From Ottelia alismoides (taxonomy: Eukaryota > Streptophyta > Magnoliopsida > Alismatales > Hydrocharitaceae), in contig JAZKJV010004148.1 in the NCBI GenBank assembly GCA_037367405.1, positions 186,501 through 250,500 of the forward strand: DNA of 64,000 nucleotides, written 5' to 3'. Below the pieces are notes generated by a model. It was not told where the DNA came from. It ran no database searches and worked only from the letters and a program-made list of their open reading frames with translations. The position numbers and the translations under genes were made by a program. Shown here piece after piece: positions 61,065 to 64,000 of this stretch; position 1 is the first letter of the stretch; every line of letters begins with the position of its first letter.

Positions 61065-63749
61065 TTATAGTTTCCATATCTTTACAAATCCCTTCAAACC
61101 TCCTCCACCACCTCCTGCACCTCCTCCTTTGTCATTTCCTTTCCCTCCATCTCCCAATTTTATGTGACTCTCCTCAAGTGTTGTCTTCTTCATCTTCTTC
61201 TTGTGCTTGGCGATTTGTTCCAAATGTATTGGAATGTGCCCTGGAGGATGCGGTCTAGCTGACGACTTCTGTGGAGGTTCGATTGTTTGGGATTCATGGT
61301 TTCTTGAAGTCCGTACACTTGTTGACTGACGAGGCGGCTCTGATGGAGGAGGCTCAGTGATCCTTACTCTGGGAGAGGGTCTTCGAGGCAGCTCCGGACG
61401 TTGTTGTGGTATTATCGTGGATATACCAAACAACTGTCTATCGAAATCAGTTGTCTCCATTTGCCGAACACTATCAAATATTTGTGACTGCAAATATCCT
61501 GAACTATATTGAGTAGACGGTATGAGTTGAGAGGGTCCAGAGTCAAATTGACTCGAAGGTCCAACAAGCGATGGTCCTACAAGGTAGAGACATTTACATT
61601 GTTGTAAGTATCACAGAATTTAAACATAATGTATTGAAATGAGTTCTTCTATTCCATAAGATATTTATACCTGAACCTCTAAATCCGGCTTCACCGATTT
61701 GAGACCCTGCAAAGCCATACTCGATATAGCTCATACCTGAAAGATGTTAATTACATTATATGTCACATAAATTAAACAATAAGTAAGAGAAGGATACAAT
61801 GTAATAAATTAACTATAATAACATGTAGATACGAATCCTGGTTGAATTAGCGGAACTTCCTGCCTGCTATATCCCTTCCTCGGCCATTTAAATTAACTTC
61901 ATATGCAAATCCATCACGATCGTTGACTTGAAACTGAGTTAATGAAAATCTTTCTACGTGGCATGCTCTTGCCACCCTGGTTTGTTTCTCTAATAATTCT
62001 TCATATTTCTTAGTCAAATATGTGGTCATTCCCTCTGACTCCTCCAGACGATCATAGAATTTGTTTTGAACTATACGATTTTATGTCCAGCTCTCTGCAT
62101 GTTTGCACGCATATGTCTGAGATAATGACGATGCGTGAATCCCTCTTCCGGTGGAAATAAACCACGCACAACATTCTTTAGACCAGGAAATCGATCACTG
62201 ATAAAACATATGTCTCGACGATCAATAATTTGTTTTAATAAATTCAAAAACCATCCCCATGATGAAATATTCTCATTCTTTTCAGCTATGGCAAATGCCA
62301 GTGGAAATAGGTCATTATTGGCATCTATTGTTGTGGCCACGTACTTGTGACCGGCGTATCTCCCATATAAATGTGTTTCGTCGATACTTAAAACAGGCTG
62401 ACAAAATCTGAATGCTCTACGGCACGGTCCAAATGCTACAAACACTCTCTGAAAATGTACGGTACTCTTGTTCTGTCCTTCCAGTGTCTTGAACCACATA
62501 TATGTTCCGGGGTTATGTCATTCTAAAGCATGAATGAATCTCTGAATATTACGATATGACTCAACCTCATTCCTATAAACCATGTCCATTGCATGTCGCC
62601 TAGCATTCCAAGCTGTCGTGTAGTTGATTTCAGTCTTCAACTCGTCTTTTATTTTATACATTATTGCTCCCGGGGTCATACTAACTTTTGCTTTAAAGGA
62701 AGATAAAATATATTGCGCTACAAAAACAGAAGTGCATTGGCGATTTTTCACTAAAAGGACTGGATTTCTGCATGTATGCTTCCCCCTATATCTTGAAACG
62801 TACCAATCTCCTCGAGATTTCCTCTCTGATGCATGCAAACGCCATCCACAATTTTCATAAATACAAACAGCAGTCAAAATCTGCTTGTTTGATGCCTTGG
62901 GTTTATATTGCACAAGATTTTTCATGCTCCATTTCTGTAGGTTGTATTGTAGATCCCTTTTCGACTTATAACTCCTACCTAACCAATAACTTAGCCCGGA
63001 ATCATCGGTGAGTTCCGATTGTCTCTCTACAAAGACTACATCTTCTGCTTCTGCAATTTCATGATCAAACACGTGAGGTAACTCCTCCATCGGTTCTTCT
63101 TCAGCATCATCATTATTATCATAATATGAGTTCCCCCTTTCCTCGTTACCTACGGCTAGAACTAGTGAACCATATCCAAAATCATGACAACTATTACCAC
63201 CTATGTTTTCTTCTAATATTTGAGAATCATTTTCTGACTCCTCATTTTTTGACTCCTCATTTTCGAACTCCTCATTTTCTTGTTCAGATATTTCTGTCAC
63301 TAATTCATCTTTCACATTTACTTGTGAGGACCCCTCGATATCCTCAAACATGGTCCCATTTGTTGGCCTGATTAATTTACATCTTTATCAGTATAAATAA
63401 AAATATATAACATTATTCCGTAATTTAAATGTGATTAATTTTACCTCGACGACGACATATTTTCCATATCAAAGGGAGTAGCTTCTATGGTAAATGTGGA
63501 TTCATCATAGTGAATCGGTACTGCAAAGAAAGTTGATCCCTCAGACAACCACTTACACATTAATGTAAGTATATACTGGTCGAGCGGGAGATCAGTGGCT
63601 TCAGATACTCGAACCAGTAAAGCAATGTATGTTAATTGGCATGGTAATATAACCATCCGTTTCTTGCCCCCAATATATTCTACGTGGTCATCCGAGACAT
63701 GAACCGATCCTCCCCAATATAATAGGACATGAGCAGTGTTGGAAGTCAT
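61065..63749 (-). pseudogene. MuDR-like (MULE) transposase gene, decayed
   Basis: Exon 1 (63,445-63,749) encodes the N-terminal part with YWGGSVHVSDDHVEYIGG, as in plant MULE proteins. A 77-base GT-AG intron (63,368-63,444) keeps the frame into exon 2. There an acidic spacer (EEFENEESKNEESEN) precedes a MuDR-type DNA-binding domain with CIYENCGWRLHAS and HTC. The transposase core follows with Asp in SIDETHLYG and Asp in ISDRFPGL. An in-frame TGA at 62,518 and a deletion near 62,060 are the breaks; the third catalytic Glu and the SWIM zinc finger are missing. Tail exons at 61,671-61,736 and 61,065-61,576 have plausible splice sites and encode a Pro- and Gly-rich end. Confidence 0.8.
63368..63444 (-). 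other. Intron 1 of the MULE transposase
   Basis: On the minus strand AG/GTAAAATT to TTAATCAG/GCC. Splicing joins S-S-S-R to P-T-N-G-T without a stop, and the AT-rich content fits a plant intron. The exon after it contains Met at 63,351, so an alternative is a start there with no splicing. Confidence 0.65.
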
Positions 63750-64000
63750 CTATACGAAAAAAATACATGATCTAATTAGTTTATTTAAATGTAGCAATCA
63801 TTAATATTGCACTCGGATGTTATCTCTACTAATCGATTATTTAAATGATATACTAATCACTCAGAGATGGAATCCAAAAGTCCGATCTTGGGGACTCATC
63901 GGTGCTCACCACAGTGAGTCCTGCTAGAGTTGTATAGAGACCCTCCCGACGCTCGATTCCAAATCTAAATGAGAAGTAATTTTAACATGATTATGTGTAC
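63750..64000. other. Region upstream of the MULE frame
   Basis: About 250 bases at the window edge. On the minus strand a short open stretch, LTVVSTDESPRSDFWIP, may be an upstream exon or chance. No terminal inverted repeat of the MULE can be recognised within the window. Confidence 0.3.

Noticed and set aside
63820..63950. Hammerhead-ribozyme-like phrase on the minus strand (CCGATGAGTCC, then GGAC)
   Set aside because: The core should be CTGATGA and GAAA; here the first has C for T and the second is TTTT. No supporting stem I or III was found.

Overview
This window looks like plant nuclear DNA, and it is almost entirely nested transposable elements. The evidence is plant-type Ty3/Gypsy elements of the Athila lineage, a chromovirus of the Tekay/Del type, a Ty1/Copia element, a hAT-type MITE and a Mutator-like (MULE) transposase gene with an intact intron. 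The sequence is AT-rich, with GC-rich islands inside LTR-type DNA. I recognise no intact host gene, tRNA, rRNA or CRISPR. Every transposase or polyprotein is broken by stops, frameshifts or deletions, so the coding entries are relics. Pericentromeric or other silent heterochromatin is likely. I cannot name the species.

Left part (1-28,447): a tandem duplication of about 17.7 kb. The visible first copy (1-10,714) holds the 3' end of an Athila element E1 (polypurine tract plus 3.1 kb LTR), a GC-rich then AT-rich stretch, a Copia reverse transcriptase relic with its 3' LTR (carrying a hAT MITE), an inverted piece of a Copia LTR, and the first 1 kb of an E2-type Athila LTR. At 10,714/10,715 this LTR jumps into the middle of an E1 gag. 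The complete second copy (10,715-28,447) then runs through E1 gag end, protease, RT, RNase H, integrase, a long 3' UTR, PPT and LTR, and repeats the same flank at about 1% divergence.

Middle (27,449-56,809): a second, older Athila element, E2, on the minus strand. It is inserted in an inverted Copia LTR whose halves lie at about 27,008-27,448 and 56,815-57,755. E2's 3' LTR (left) is split by an inverted solo LTR of the E1 family (28,894-31,941). Its 5' LTR (right) is split by the minus-strand chromovirus E3 (50,599-56,104). E2 has a tRNA-Asp-like primer binding site and contains a 3.7 kb tandem duplication of RT to 3' UTR.

Right part (57,756-64,000): a third Athila-type LTR remnant, a short exon-like fragment, a stretch with three palindromic GGCACCT repeats, and a decayed MULE transposase gene on the minus strand.

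The most unusual signal is in the 3' UTRs of E1 and E2. Downstream of integrase both carry a series of hairpins, each ending in the motif AAGTATAGGGGG(G), which is the same motif as the true polypurine tract beside the LTR.
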